19,881 nucleotides of DNA from UMGS1883 sp045636425 (GTDB taxonomy: Bacteria; Bacillota; Clostridia; UMGS1883): positions 1-19,881 of the forward strand of contig JAZTXM010000016.1 of the NCBI GenBank assembly GCA_045636425.1, given 5' to 3'. This document shows positions 13,170-19,881 of the stretch, piece after piece. The notes beneath the pieces were generated by a model, which saw only the letters and a list, made by a program, of their open reading frames with translations, had not been told where the DNA came from and searched no databases. Position 1 is the stretch's first letter; each line of letters opens with the position of its first letter. Both the position numbers and the translations under genes were made by a program.

Positions 13170-13391
13170 ATGAAGCTTTTCAACAAAAGAAAATTTAAAG
13201 AATCCGACTGTTGCCGCTATTGCAAGCACCTTGTGGTAAACGGCGAGGAATATTCGTGCAAATATGCAAAAGGCGAATTTAAGCTTGGCGGAATATGCAA
13301 AAAGTATATTTTTAACCCTTTTGCACCCCGCACCCCCAGAGTTCGCACGCTGGATACTACTATGTTTGACCCCCTTGATTTTAAAATTTAA
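13170..13391 (+). CDS. Small Cys-rich, probably zinc-binding protein of unknown function
   Basis: This protein has 73 residues from ATG 13170 (AGGTG at 13157-13161 is well spaced; GTG 13161 would be too close to it). The N-terminus is basic (MKLFNKRKFK) and is followed by C14-C15-x2-C18, C30 and C43, spacing compatible with one structural zinc site. The C-terminal tail is Pro/Arg-rich and ends DPLDFKI. Similar small proteins with a basic start, CxxC and a C-terminal C-[KR]-K-[FY] patch followed by NPF/DPL occur in Clostridia as hypothetical proteins, as far as I recall. Tight spacing (9 and 10 bases) puts it in the operon between the HPrK-like gene and luxS. Confidence 0.7.
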   Translation: MKLFNKRKFKESDCCRYCKHLVVNGEEYSCKYAKGEFKLGGICKKYIFNPFAPRTPRVRTLDTTMFDPLDFKI

Positions 13392-13401
13392 GGAGAAAAA
13401 T

Positions 13402-13863
13402 ATGAAACCCGATAAAATTGAAAGCTTTAAAATAGACCATAATAAACTCTGCCCCGGAATCTACGTTTCACGTACCGACGGGGACATTACCACATATGAC
13501 CTTCGCACACGAAAGCCCAACATGGGGGATTATATGGATAATGCCACTATGCACTCTGCCGAGCATATGATTGCCACATATATAAGAAGCTCTGACTTGG
13601 CAGAGGACATTATATATTTTGGTCCCATGGGATGCCAGACGGGATTTTATCTCCTTGTAAGAAATGCGGATAATGAAAAAGTTCTTTCCATTTTAAAGGA
13701 AACACTTAAATGCGTCATTGACCATGAGGGAGAGGTTTTCGGTGCTTCTGCCATAGAGTGCGGTAACTACAAAAATCTTGATATTTCCGCCGCAAAGACA
13801 GAGTGCAAAAAATATCTTGAGGTGTTAGAGGGGTATGCCCCCGATTTTAAGTACGAGGTGTAA
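13402..13863 (+). CDS. luxS: S-ribosylhomocysteine lyase LuxS
   Basis: This 153-residue enzyme is the normal LuxS length. It cleaves S-ribosylhomocysteine to homocysteine and DPD, the precursor of autoinducer-2. The metal site is complete: H51 and H55 in HSAEH plus C120 in IECGNYKN. C78 in FGPMGCQTGF is the catalytic cysteine and E54 the general acid/base. ATG 13402 follows AAGGAG; a longer in-frame start near 13264 would overlap the upstream gene and is not supported. The next gene makes its substrate, so the two form a complete detoxification/recycling pair for S-adenosylhomocysteine. No LsrB/Lsr uptake genes are present here, so AI-2 signalling is possible but not implied. Confidence 0.96.
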   Translation: MKPDKIESFKIDHNKLCPGIYVSRTDGDITTYDLRTRKPNMGDYMDNATMHSAEHMIATYIRSSDLAEDIIYFGPMGCQTGFYLLVRNADNEKVLSILKETLKCVIDHEGEVFGASAIECGNYKNLDISAAKTECKKYLEVLEGYAPDFKYEV

Positions 13864-13867
13864 AACA

Positions 13868-14545
13868 ATGATTGGTATTATCGGAGCAATGGATATTGAA
13901 ATCGAGCGTATTAACGCCGAGATGACGCAGAAAAGGGAGGAAACCATAAGCGGTGCATTATATACCATAGGGAAAATCGGAAGCACCGATGTGGTAACGG
14001 CGATTTGCGGAATCGGAAAGGTGTTTGCCGCCATCTGTGCACAGACCATGATTATAAAATATGGTGCTGATGCAATTATAAATACAGGCGTCGCAGGAAC
14101 GCTTACCGATAAAATAGGGATTATGGGAATTGTGGTGGCATCGGGGCTTGTTCAGCACGATATGGACACTACATATTTTGGTGACCCCAAGGGTATGATT
14201 TCGGGAATAAATGTAGTGGAATTCAAGGCCGACAAGGCTCTTTCAGAGAAGGTCTGCAAAAATATAGACGGCGATTACATCCGTGGAATAATTGCCTCCG
14301 GCGATGTATTTATTGCCGATGAAGAAAAGAAAAAAGAAATTGCGCAAACCTTTAATGCCGTTGCCTGCGAAATGGAAGGCGGTGCAATTGCTCATGTTTG
14401 CCATGTAAACAGTACTCCCGTGTGCGTAGTCAGGAGCATTTCCGACGGTGCAAACGGAGATAAGGAAATGAGCTACGAGGAGTTCCGCGAGGAAGCGGCG
14501 GCAAAATCAGCAGAAATAATAATTAATACAATAAAAAATTTATAA
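13868..14545 (+). CDS. mtnN: 5'-methylthioadenosine/S-adenosylhomocysteine nucleosidase
   Basis: This 225-residue Pfs/MtnN-type enzyme hydrolyses S-adenosylhomocysteine and methylthioadenosine, releasing adenine. MIGIIGAMDIEIE contains E11, equivalent to the catalytic acid E12 of E. coli MtnN. SGDVFI and ACEMEGGAIAHVCH hold the ribose-binding Glu pair, and VVRSISDGAN contains the catalytic Asp. The start at ATG 13868 is four bases after the luxS stop, with GAGGTG inside the end of luxS as ribosome binding site, so the two are coupled. The stepwise product S-ribosylhomocysteine is the LuxS substrate. Confidence 0.95.
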   Translation: MIGIIGAMDIEIERINAEMTQKREETISGALYTIGKIGSTDVVTAICGIGKVFAAICAQTMIIKYGADAIINTGVAGTLTDKIGIMGIVVASGLVQHDMDTTYFGDPKGMISGINVVEFKADKALSEKVCKNIDGDYIRGIIASGDVFIADEEKKKEIAQTFNAVACEMEGGAIAHVCHVNSTPVCVVRSISDGANGDKEMSYEEFREEAAAKSAEIIINTIKNL

Positions 14546-14560
14546 AAGGAAGGTAAAAAA

Positions 14561-15298
14561 ATGAAAAGCATTGTATTGGCAGCAGGCTATGCAACAAGAC
14601 TTTATCCCCTAACGGAAAATTTCCCCAAGCCCCTTTTAGAGGTGGCAGGAAAGAGTATTCTTGACCATCTTTTGGATGATATTGACTCCATCGAAGAAAT
14701 TGATGAGCATATCATCATCTCAAATCATAAATTTGCCCATCATTTTGAAAACTGGAAGAAGACATGCACTCTTAAAAACCCCGTTACAATCATTGATGAC
14801 GGCTCAATTTCCAACGAAACAAGATTAGGGGCGGTAAAGGATATTCAGTTCGCCATTGACTCTCTCGGTCTTGATGACGACCTTTTAATCGTTGCAGGGG
14901 ATAATATGCTGGATTTCTCCTTTAGGCCGTTTGTGGATTTGTTCCACGAAAAAAATTCTGCGGTTGTAATGTGCGACTTTGTTGAGGATATAAATGCACT
15001 TCGCAGAAGCGGTGTAATGATTCCCGATGAAAACTTCAGGGTTATTTCAATGGAGGAAAAGCCTCAGGACCCCAAGAGCAACTGGTGTGTAGGGCCTTTC
15101 TACATATATAAAAAGGACGAGCTTCATCTTATAAAGCAGGGAATTGAGGATGGGTGCGGCACAGATGCTCCCGGAAGCTTTGTATGCTATCTGTGCGAAA
15201 AGACTGATGTGTACGCTCTCAGGCTCCCCGGCAAGCGCTACGACATAGGAACACTGGAAAGTTATGAGGCTGTAAAAAAAGTTTTTGAAAACAAATGA
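14561..15298 (+). CDS. Sugar-phosphate nucleotidyltransferase (RmlA/GalU-like catalytic domain)
   Basis: This is a 245-residue single-domain nucleotidyltransferase. The N-terminal signature LAAGYATRLYPLTENFPKPL contains the NTP-binding loop (GYATR in place of the common GxGTR) and the catalytic Lys of FPKPLLEVAGKS. VAGDNMLD (about residue 110) supplies the metal-binding Asp, and EEKPQDP and WCVGPFYIY bind the sugar phosphate. The late GKRYDIGTLESYEAV motif with the second metal Asp is intact. No left-handed beta-helix acyltransferase domain is present. It would charge a sugar phosphate with an NTP; base and sugar cannot be told from sequence. It is the last gene of the lysA operon, with a strong GGAAGG ribosome binding site. 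Confidence 0.85.
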   Translation: MKSIVLAAGYATRLYPLTENFPKPLLEVAGKSILDHLLDDIDSIEEIDEHIIISNHKFAHHFENWKKTCTLKNPVTIIDDGSISNETRLGAVKDIQFAIDSLGLDDDLLIVAGDNMLDFSFRPFVDLFHEKNSAVVMCDFVEDINALRRSGVMIPDENFRVISMEEKPQDPKSNWCVGPFYIYKKDELHLIKQGIEDGCGTDAPGSFVCYLCEKTDVYALRLPGKRYDIGTLESYEAVKKVFENK

Positions 15299-15386
15299 GG
15301 GCTATGATAAAATGCACAGACCGCAAAAAGGCAACTGAAATATAAAATATATACAGTGCAAAAATATAGAATAATATATTATTGTT

Positions 15387-15421
15387 GAACAATCGTATAA
15401 CTACGATTGTTCTTCTTTTTT
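15387..15421 (+). terminator. Intrinsic terminator of the lysA-luxS-pfs operon
   Basis: An 11-bp perfect stem GAACAATCGTA (15387-15397) / TACGATTGTTC (15402-15412) with TAAC loop, followed by TTCTTTTTT. A 14-base AT palindrome (AATAATATATTATT, 15370-15383) precedes it. The 88 bases between the last stop codon and this hairpin show nothing else convincing. Confidence 0.9.
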
Positions 15422-15434
15422 ATGCCTTTTTGCT

Positions 15435-15507
15435 ACGAACAAACTTCCCCGCTCGACGTACCCACGTACGCCTTCGGGCAAGCCCCTTCGGGGGTCAGTT
15501 TGTCCGT
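15435..15507 (+). repeat. Compact hairpin element with imperfect terminal inverted repeats and UUCG loops
   Basis: ACGAACAAACT (15435-15445) pairs with AGTTTGTCCGT (15497-15507) over 11 positions with one mismatch, enclosing three local hairpins: CGTAC-CCAC-GTACG (15457-15470), GCC-TTCG-GGC (15470-15479) and CCCC-TTCG-GGGG (15483-15493). On the plus strand two loops are cUUCGg tetraloops, so the plus strand is the likely RNA sense. It lies between two terminators and is GC-richer than its surroundings. It may be a dispersed non-coding element; I cannot test copy number here. Confidence 0.6.
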
Positions 15508-15531
15508 TCTGCACTATTTTCTCTTCGCCCT

Positions 15532-15568
15532 AAAACAACAAAACGGCTGTGACAAAAGGCACAGCCGT
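15532..15568 (-). terminator. Intrinsic terminator of the pnp-ddl-murF gene group
   Basis: On the minus strand ACGGCTGTG (15568-15560) pairs with CACAGCCGT (15551-15543), followed by TTTGTTGTTTT. It lies 34 bases past the murF stop. Confidence 0.88.
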
Positions 15569-15602
15569 AAAAAAGAGCCGTATAAACAGCTTTTTCAAGT
15601 AT

Positions 15603-16964
15603 TCATCTGCTTAATGCTTCCACAATCTTCGGGAAATCCATGAAATGCGATGCCTTTATTAATATTGCATCTCCCTCTTTAAGTATGTTTTCCGCCTTAG
15701 AGAGAAATTCCTCCTTTGTCGCAAACCACATTGCATTTCCTCCCTGAGATATGCATCCGGAATATATTTCCTTTGAAAGCTCTCCTATCGCAATAAGAAG
15801 CCCTACTTTGCTTTTTGCGGCGTATTCTCCCACGCTTTTATGAAGGTATCTTTCCTCCGTCCCAAGCTCTCCCATATCGCCGAAAATCGCTACGCTTCGG
15901 GGATATCCGTCACTCTTTACAAGAAGGTCAATTCCGCTCATCATAGACTGGGGTGCCGCATTATAGCAGTCATCAATTAACGTATACTTTTCTGTACGGA
16001 TTACATTTACTCTGCCGCTGATTGATTTTGCCTTTTCAATACCCGCTTCTATCTGACTGTGGGTAAGACCGAGCCAGCTTCCTGCCGCCATTGCCGCCAT
16101 TGCCGCAAAAAGAACGTGTCTGCCCGGAACATTTATATGACAATTATACTTTTCGCCGAAAACCGATGCCTCAAAATCCGTTCCGTCAAAGCCGTGTTCG
16201 TAGAGCGACTCTATATAAATATCATTATTGGAATTAAAACCGTAGTCACAGCGATTGGGTCTGTCTAAGGTTTTAAGTAAATCGTCATCGCCGTTTAATA
16301 TACACCTTGAGGTTGCACTCATGTATTCAAAAATTTCGCTCTTTGCTTTTAATATATTTTCCCTTGACCCAAGATTTTCTATGTGTGATATGCCGATATT
16401 TGTCATTATGCACATTGTGGGGCGTGCAATTCTTGAGAGCACACGCATTTCATCAAAATGATTCATTCCCATCTCCACAACGGCAACCTGAGTGTCGGAT
16501 TTAATTGACATAATTGTAAGGGGAAGCCCCAATCCGTTATTGAAATTACCTTCTGTCTTGATAACCTTGTACTTTTCTGCAAGCACAGAGGCAACAATTT
16601 CCTTGGTGGTGGTTTTTCCCACGCTTCCCGTGATGCCTATAACCGTGATATTAAGCTTTTTGCGATACGCCGCGGCAATATCCTGAAGTGCTTTAACAGG
16701 GTCATTCACAATAACGCAGGGATAGCCCTCATAAGGTCTGTCGGAAACGATGCATAACGCTCCGCTTTCCACTGCGGAGGGGATGTAGTTATAGCCGTCT
16801 GTTTTTTCACCCTTTATTGCAACAAAGAGGCTTCCCGGCACGCTCTTACGGCTGTCGATTACGGTAGTAGTAATCTTTTCGTCAAGAAGTGAGCAGTCCC
16901 CCGTAAAGCTTCCCTTTGCCGCCTGCATTATTTCACGTATAGTAAAATCAATTTTTGAGGTCAT
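15603..16964 (-). CDS. murF: UDP-N-acetylmuramoyl-tripeptide--D-alanyl-D-alanine ligase
   Basis: This 453-residue Mur ligase of normal MurF length adds the D-Ala-D-Ala dipeptide to the UDP-MurNAc tripeptide in the cytoplasm. The N-terminal substrate domain has IDSRKSVPGSLFVAIKG, the MurF/MurE-type fold. The ATP-binding P-loop is GITGSVGKTT (110-119), followed by EGNFNNGLGLPL, VVEMGMNHFDEM and the TNIGISHIENLGS loop. LIDDCYNAAPQSM begins the C-terminal domain. It lies 23 bases downstream of ddl, which makes the dipeptide it uses. The ribosome binding site is AAGGGTGTG. A strong terminator follows. Confidence 0.95.
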   Translation of the reverse strand: MTSKIDFTIREIMQAAKGSFTGDCSLLDEKITTTVIDSRKSVPGSLFVAIKGEKTDGYNYIPSAVESGALCIVSDRPYEGYPCVIVNDPVKALQDIAAAYRKKLNITVIGITGSVGKTTTKEIVASVLAEKYKVIKTEGNFNNGLGLPLTIMSIKSDTQVAVVEMGMNHFDEMRVLSRIARPTMCIMTNIGISHIENLGSRENILKAKSEIFEYMSATSRCILNGDDDLLKTLDRPNRCDYGFNSNNDIYIESLYEHGFDGTDFEASVFGEKYNCHINVPGRHVLFAAMAAMAAGSWLGLTHSQIEAGIEKAKSISGRVNVIRTEKYTLIDDCYNAAPQSMMSGIDLLVKSDGYPRSVAIFGDMGELGTEERYLHKSVGEYAAKSKVGLLIAIGELSKEIYSGCISQGGNAMWFATKEEFLSKAENILKEGDAILIKASHFMDFPKIVEALSR

Positions 16965-16987
16965 AAATTCACACCCTTTTATCCGTG

Positions 16988-18019
16988 TTATTTAAGTCCA
17001 AGCTTAATAATTTCCTCGCAAAGCTCGTTATAGCCTATTCCCACTGCCGCCGCTTCCTGAGGAAGAAGGCTTGTGGGAGTCATGCCGGGAAGCGAATTTG
17101 CCTCCAGACAATAAATATCATCGTTTTCATCCAAAAGGAAATCCATTCTGGCATATCCCGAAAGCCCTAATGCCTTAAATGCCATGAGTGCGGCATTTTG
17201 CATTTTGTCCGACTGCTCAGAGGTTATTTCTGCAGGGCATATTTCCAAAGTCAGGTCTGCCTGATACTTGTTTTTATAATCGTAAAAGCCCTCCTTGGGA
17301 ATAATCTCAATGGCTGGGAGTGCTGTCTCTCCCAGAACGCCTACGGAAAATTCCCTGCCCTTTACAAATTCCTCTACAAGAATTTCGTCCTCGAACTTAA
17401 AGGCGTCTGTAAGGGCTTTGTTGAAATCTTCTTCGTTATCCGCAATATAAACGCCGATACTGCTTCCGCCGCAACAGGGCTTTACTACAACTTTTTTTCC
17501 GCCGAATTCTTTAAAATCCGCCTTTTCGCCTTTTTTAATCATTTTTCCGCCCGGGGTGGGTATGCCGAAGGATTTGAAAATCTGCTTGGTGAGATTTTTA
17601 TGCATGCTTACCGCACAGCCCAAATAACCGCTTCCGGTGTATTTGATGCCCAAAAGGTCAAATGCCGCCTGAAGCCGTCCGTTTTCACCGTTTTCACCGT
17701 GCAGAGCCATAAATACTATGTCCGCATAAGAGCAAAGCTCTATAATATTTTCCCCAAAAAAGACCTCGGAATCTGTTCCTCTTGCTTTTTTTATTGCTTC
17801 TATATCGGGAACAACCTCGCTGACGCCTTCTATCTTTGCAGGCTTGGTGGCATTTTTAAACTCTTCCTCCACGCCGCAATTCAGCTTATATCCCATGAAA
17901 ACATCCGCTAAAATAACATGATGTCCGTTTGCGATAAGGGCGTTCTGCACCTTTGCCCCTGTTGTAAGAGACACATTTCTTTCAGTGCTTAGTCCCCCTG
18001 ATAATACAACTATATTCAT
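16988..18019 (-). CDS. ddl: D-alanine--D-alanine ligase
   Basis: This is a 343-residue ATP-grasp ligase joining two D-alanines. Visible residues and motifs are E13 in GGLSTERNVSL (first D-Ala site), FMALHGENGENGRLQ, VVKPCCGGSSIGV (nucleotide-binding loop) and EEFVKGREFSVGVLG. YDYKNKYQADLTL is the KY-type motif of true D-Ala-D-Ala ligases rather than Van-type D-Ala-D-Lac enzymes. EANSLPGMTPTSLLPQ ends the active site. ATG 18019 overlaps the preceding stop by 4 bases (ATGA), with GAGGGG as ribosome binding site. The common HG-x-x-GEDG reads HGENGENG here, a mild variant. Confidence 0.95.
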   Translation of the reverse strand: MNIVVLSGGLSTERNVSLTTGAKVQNALIANGHHVILADVFMGYKLNCGVEEEFKNATKPAKIEGVSEVVPDIEAIKKARGTDSEVFFGENIIELCSYADIVFMALHGENGENGRLQAAFDLLGIKYTGSGYLGCAVSMHKNLTKQIFKSFGIPTPGGKMIKKGEKADFKEFGGKKVVVKPCCGGSSIGVYIADNEEDFNKALTDAFKFEDEILVEEFVKGREFSVGVLGETALPAIEIIPKEGFYDYKNKYQADLTLEICPAEITSEQSDKMQNAALMAFKALGLSGYARMDFLLDENDDIYCLEANSLPGMTPTSLLPQEAAAVGIGYNELCEEIIKLGLK

Positions 18020-19239
18020 AAAGACCCCTCTTTAACTATAAATATCGCACGCTCTTTCTGACCTAAAATCTCATTTGCAACGCTTAAAATATCATCCGCG
18101 GTAACAGAGAGTACCGCCTTTAAGATTTCATCATCTGTCCTTACTCTGCCTGTAAGAAGAAGCGACTTCCCGTTTTCTGCCATATGGCTTCCGGCACTTT
18201 CACGGCTCATAGTGATGCCGCATTTAATCTGGCTGTGTGCCTTTCTGAGCTCATAATCGCTGACCTTTTCTTTGCATATACGCCCTATCTCGCTATCTAT
18301 CATATCAAGGGCTTTTTCCACCGAGGTATCGGCAAGTCCTGCATAAATTCCCATCATACCTGCCTGAGGAAAGGATGCCGTATAGGAATAAATACTGTAG
18401 CAAAGACCGTTTTCCTCCCTGACCTTCTGAAAAAGACGGCTGGACATACTTCCTCCCAATATATTGTTCAGTACAGACATAGTATACAGCTTATCACTCG
18501 ATAAATCAAGCCCCGGATACGCAATTGATAAATGAGCCTGCTCAATATCCTTTACCTTTGACCATGTCCCTGAGGTAAAATCGGGCTTTTGCACCATAAC
18601 GGAGGGAGCGTTTTTCCCTTGTGAGAAAAATTCTTCAAATATGCTTTTCATTTCCTCCTCCACAAACGCACCTGCGACTGAAATCACGGTGTTTTCGGGA
18701 GTGTATCTGCGGCTCATGTAATCAAGCATCATTTCACGGGAAATTCCTTTTACGCTTTCCTCGCTTCCCGAAATAATATAGCCTAAAGGATTATCCTTCC
18801 ACATATATTCGCAAACCGTGTCGAGTGCCAAATCCTCGGGGGAATCCTCGTACATATTGATTTCCTCAATAATTACGCCGCGTTCAAGCTCTATGTCCTC
18901 TTCCTTAAAGAGGGAATTATAGTACATATCGCCTAAAATCTCGGCAGAAAGCCTTAAATCCTCGGAAAGAACCTTGGTATAATAACAGGTACATTCACGG
19001 GCGGTATACGCATTTATATGCCCTCCTGCAAAGTCCATTTCCTCGGCAATTCTCTTTGCGCTGCGGTTGCAGGTCCCTTTAAAAAGCATATGCTCAATAA
19101 AATGGCTTATTCCTTTTTCTTTTTCTGTTTCGTACATACTGCCGCTTTTTACGAAAATGCCTACGCTTACGGTTTTTATATGGGGCATTTTTTCATAAAC
19201 AAGCCGTATTCCGTTTTTCAAACAATGAATTTTATACAT
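18016..19239 (-). CDS. M16-family zinc peptidase (processing-peptidase / MlpA type)
   Basis: This is a 407-residue pitrilysin-type protein. The inverted zinc motif HFIEH (46-50) and E126, 76 residues after H50, form the complete HxxEH-x76-E site, so it is likely catalytically active. The second half (from about 230) is the inactive M16 C-terminal domain with GGSMSSRLFQKVREENGLCYSIYSY, which contains the R/Y pair used for substrate binding. Start ATG 19239 follows GAGGAA. The longer start at 19287 would run through the pnp terminator hairpin and add residues absent from the family. A position directly downstream of pnp is common in Firmicutes. Its substrate is unknown. Confidence 0.92.
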   Translation of the reverse strand: MYKIHCLKNGIRLVYEKMPHIKTVSVGIFVKSGSMYETEKEKGISHFIEHMLFKGTCNRSAKRIAEEMDFAGGHINAYTARECTCYYTKVLSEDLRLSAEILGDMYYNSLFKEEDIELERGVIIEEINMYEDSPEDLALDTVCEYMWKDNPLGYIISGSEESVKGISREMMLDYMSRRYTPENTVISVAGAFVEEEMKSIFEEFFSQGKNAPSVMVQKPDFTSGTWSKVKDIEQAHLSIAYPGLDLSSDKLYTMSVLNNILGGSMSSRLFQKVREENGLCYSIYSYTASFPQAGMMGIYAGLADTSVEKALDMIDSEIGRICKEKVSDYELRKAHSQIKCGITMSRESAGSHMAENGKSLLLTGRVRTDDEILKAVLSVTADDILSVANEILGQKERAIFIVKEGSL

Positions 19240-19248
19240 ATTTCCTCT

Positions 19249-19281
19249 AAAAAGCAAACGGAGCGTCACGGGGACGCTCCG
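19249..19281 (-). terminator. Hairpin terminator between pnp and the M16 peptidase gene
   Basis: A 9-bp stem CGGAGCGTC / GACGCTCCG (19259-19267 with 19273-19281) is followed on the minus strand by TTTGCTTTTT. It sits 9 bases after the pnp stop and only 10 bases before the peptidase start, so either readthrough is partial or the peptidase/ddl/murF genes depend on leakage from pnp. Confidence 0.75.
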
Positions 19282-19290
19282 CATCATATT

Positions 19291-19881
19291 TTACTCTTGT
19301 GTATTTTCGCTTTCAAGTGCAAGCATAGCATCTTTTCTTGAGAAGTTGTAGCGTCCCATACGGTCAACTTCCACAAGCATAACATTAATCTGGTCGCCTA
19401 CGCTTACTACATCAGAAACCTTTTCAACTCTCTTAGTGTCGAGCTTGCTTATGTGATCAAGACCTTCCTTACCGGGAAGATACTCAACAAATGCGCCAAA
19501 TTCCATAATCTTTGTAACTGTAGCGCTGAAGATATCACCAATTTCGATATCACCTGCAATACCGCGAACAATTCTGAGTGCACGCTCTGCAGCTTCAGCG
19601 TCGCTTGTTGCAAAGAATACTGTACCGTCTTCTTCGATATCAATCTTAACACCGGTCTCAGCAACAATTTTCTGAATAACCTTACCGCCGCTTCCGATAA
19701 CTTCACGGATTTTTTCGGGGTCAATTGTTGTTGAGATAATCTTCGGAGCATACTTTGAAAGCTCTTCTCTGGGCTCTGCTATACAAGGAAGCATACACTC
19801 ATCAAGAATTTTGTAACGTGCAAGACGTGTCTTTTCAAGTGCTTCGCGAATGATTTCGGGCTTAAGTCCGTCAATCTTTAT
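19291..19881 (-). CDS. pnp: Polyribonucleotide nucleotidyltransferase (PNPase), C-terminal part (truncated by window edge)
   Basis: The last 196 residues are visible; the reading frame is open to the window edge and starts IKIDGLKPEIIREALEKTRL, the end of the second RNase PH-like core. The KH domain follows (TTIDPEKIREVIGSGGKVIQ, with the GSGG RNA-binding loop). After it comes an S1 domain (GDIFSATVTKIMEFGAFVEY through RVEKVSDVVSVGDQINVMLVEVD). The protein ends soon after S1 with ALESENTQE, so it has a short tail. PNPase degrades RNA 3'-5' by phosphorolysis in the cytoplasm. A terminator hairpin follows at once. Confidence 0.96.
   Translation of the reverse strand: MKIDGLKPEIIREALEKTRLARYKILDECMLPCIAEPREELSKYAPKIISTTIDPEKIREVIGSGGKVIQKIVAETGVKIDIEEDGTVFFATSDAEAAERALRIVRGIAGDIEIGDIFSATVTKIMEFGAFVEYLPGKEGLDHISKLDTKRVEKVSDVVSVGDQINVMLVEVDRMGRYNFSRKDAMLALESENTQE

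Noticed and set aside
13264..13401. Extended N-terminus for luxS overlapping the Cys-rich gene
   Set aside because: LuxS is about 150 residues. ATG 13402 has its own AAGGAG, and the extension is the small gene read in another frame.
15304..15345. 13-codon ORF after the nucleotidyltransferase gene
   Set aside because: It is too short to separate from chance and has only a poor GAGGG upstream.
15407..15643. Small plus-strand ORF of 78 codons across 15407-15643
   Set aside because: It runs through a terminator tail, the hairpin element, the murF terminator and the murF 3' end. These structures explain the sequence better.
17198..17911. Plus-strand open frame of 237 codons opposite ddl
   Set aside because: It is antisense to a clear D-Ala-D-Ala ligase, with no ribosome binding site or recognisable motif.
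16988..18019. Van-type D-Ala-D-Lac ligase
   Set aside because: The active-site loop has the KY motif (YDYKNKYQADLT) of ordinary Ddl enzymes, and no vanH/vanX-like genes adjoin it.

Overview
This window looks like a chromosomal segment of a low-to-mid GC Firmicute (Bacillota), most likely a gut-type member of class Clostridia. The grounds are AT-rich intergenic DNA, strong GGAGG-type ribosome binding sites, a cytosolic M20C dipeptidase beside an OPT-family transporter, a class II tRNA-Tyr with encoded CCA, and the pnp / M16 peptidase / ddl / murF neighbourhood. No rRNA, CRISPR array, transposase or phage integrase is visible. The genus cannot be named from this sequence alone.

Layout. Bases 1-1250 (minus strand) hold a leaderless Ig-like (Big_2) protein, cut by the window edge, and a DUF1906 glycoside-hydrolase-like protein; their apparent promoter is followed by a terminator-like hairpin. 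Bases 1287-5200 (plus) hold a peptide-utilisation block: a PepD-like dipeptidase, an OPT oligopeptide transporter and a small PqqD-like protein. A tRNA-Tyr with a consensus promoter and a strong terminator follows. Next comes an array of short hairpins separated by ATGAAG/CTTCAT hexamers, placed directly upstream of a free-standing four-helix-bundle (S23/IVP-type) gene. Bases 6096-11010 (minus) hold a complete polyamine ABC transporter operon, potA-potB-potC-potD, behind a leader of about 365 nt.

Bases 11096-15421 (plus) hold a six-gene operon: lysA, an HPr-kinase-like P-loop protein, a small Cys-rich protein, luxS, an MTA/SAH nucleosidase (pfs) and a sugar nucleotidyltransferase. Pfs and LuxS act in sequence to recycle S-adenosylhomocysteine and yield the AI-2 precursor. 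A compact hairpin element with UUCG loops lies at 15435-15507. Bases 15532-19881 (minus) hold pnp (3' part), an M16 zinc peptidase, ddl and murF. The last two supply and attach the D-Ala-D-Ala end of the peptidoglycan precursor, while LysA makes lysine from the wall precursor meso-diaminopimelate.

The two most unusual signals are non-coding. (1) The pot leader can be folded so that an 11-bp helix closing a three-way junction shares its 3' strand with an 8-bp anti-terminator that would block an intrinsic terminator just before potA. A Pro/Gly-rich small ORF runs through that junction, so this could be either a riboswitch or leader-peptide attenuation. I do not recognise the family. (2) The ATGAAG-spaced hairpin array sits in a pocket with no evident plus-strand transcription, between a tRNA terminator and the promoter of the four-helix-bundle gene, and its separators reverse polarity at the centre.
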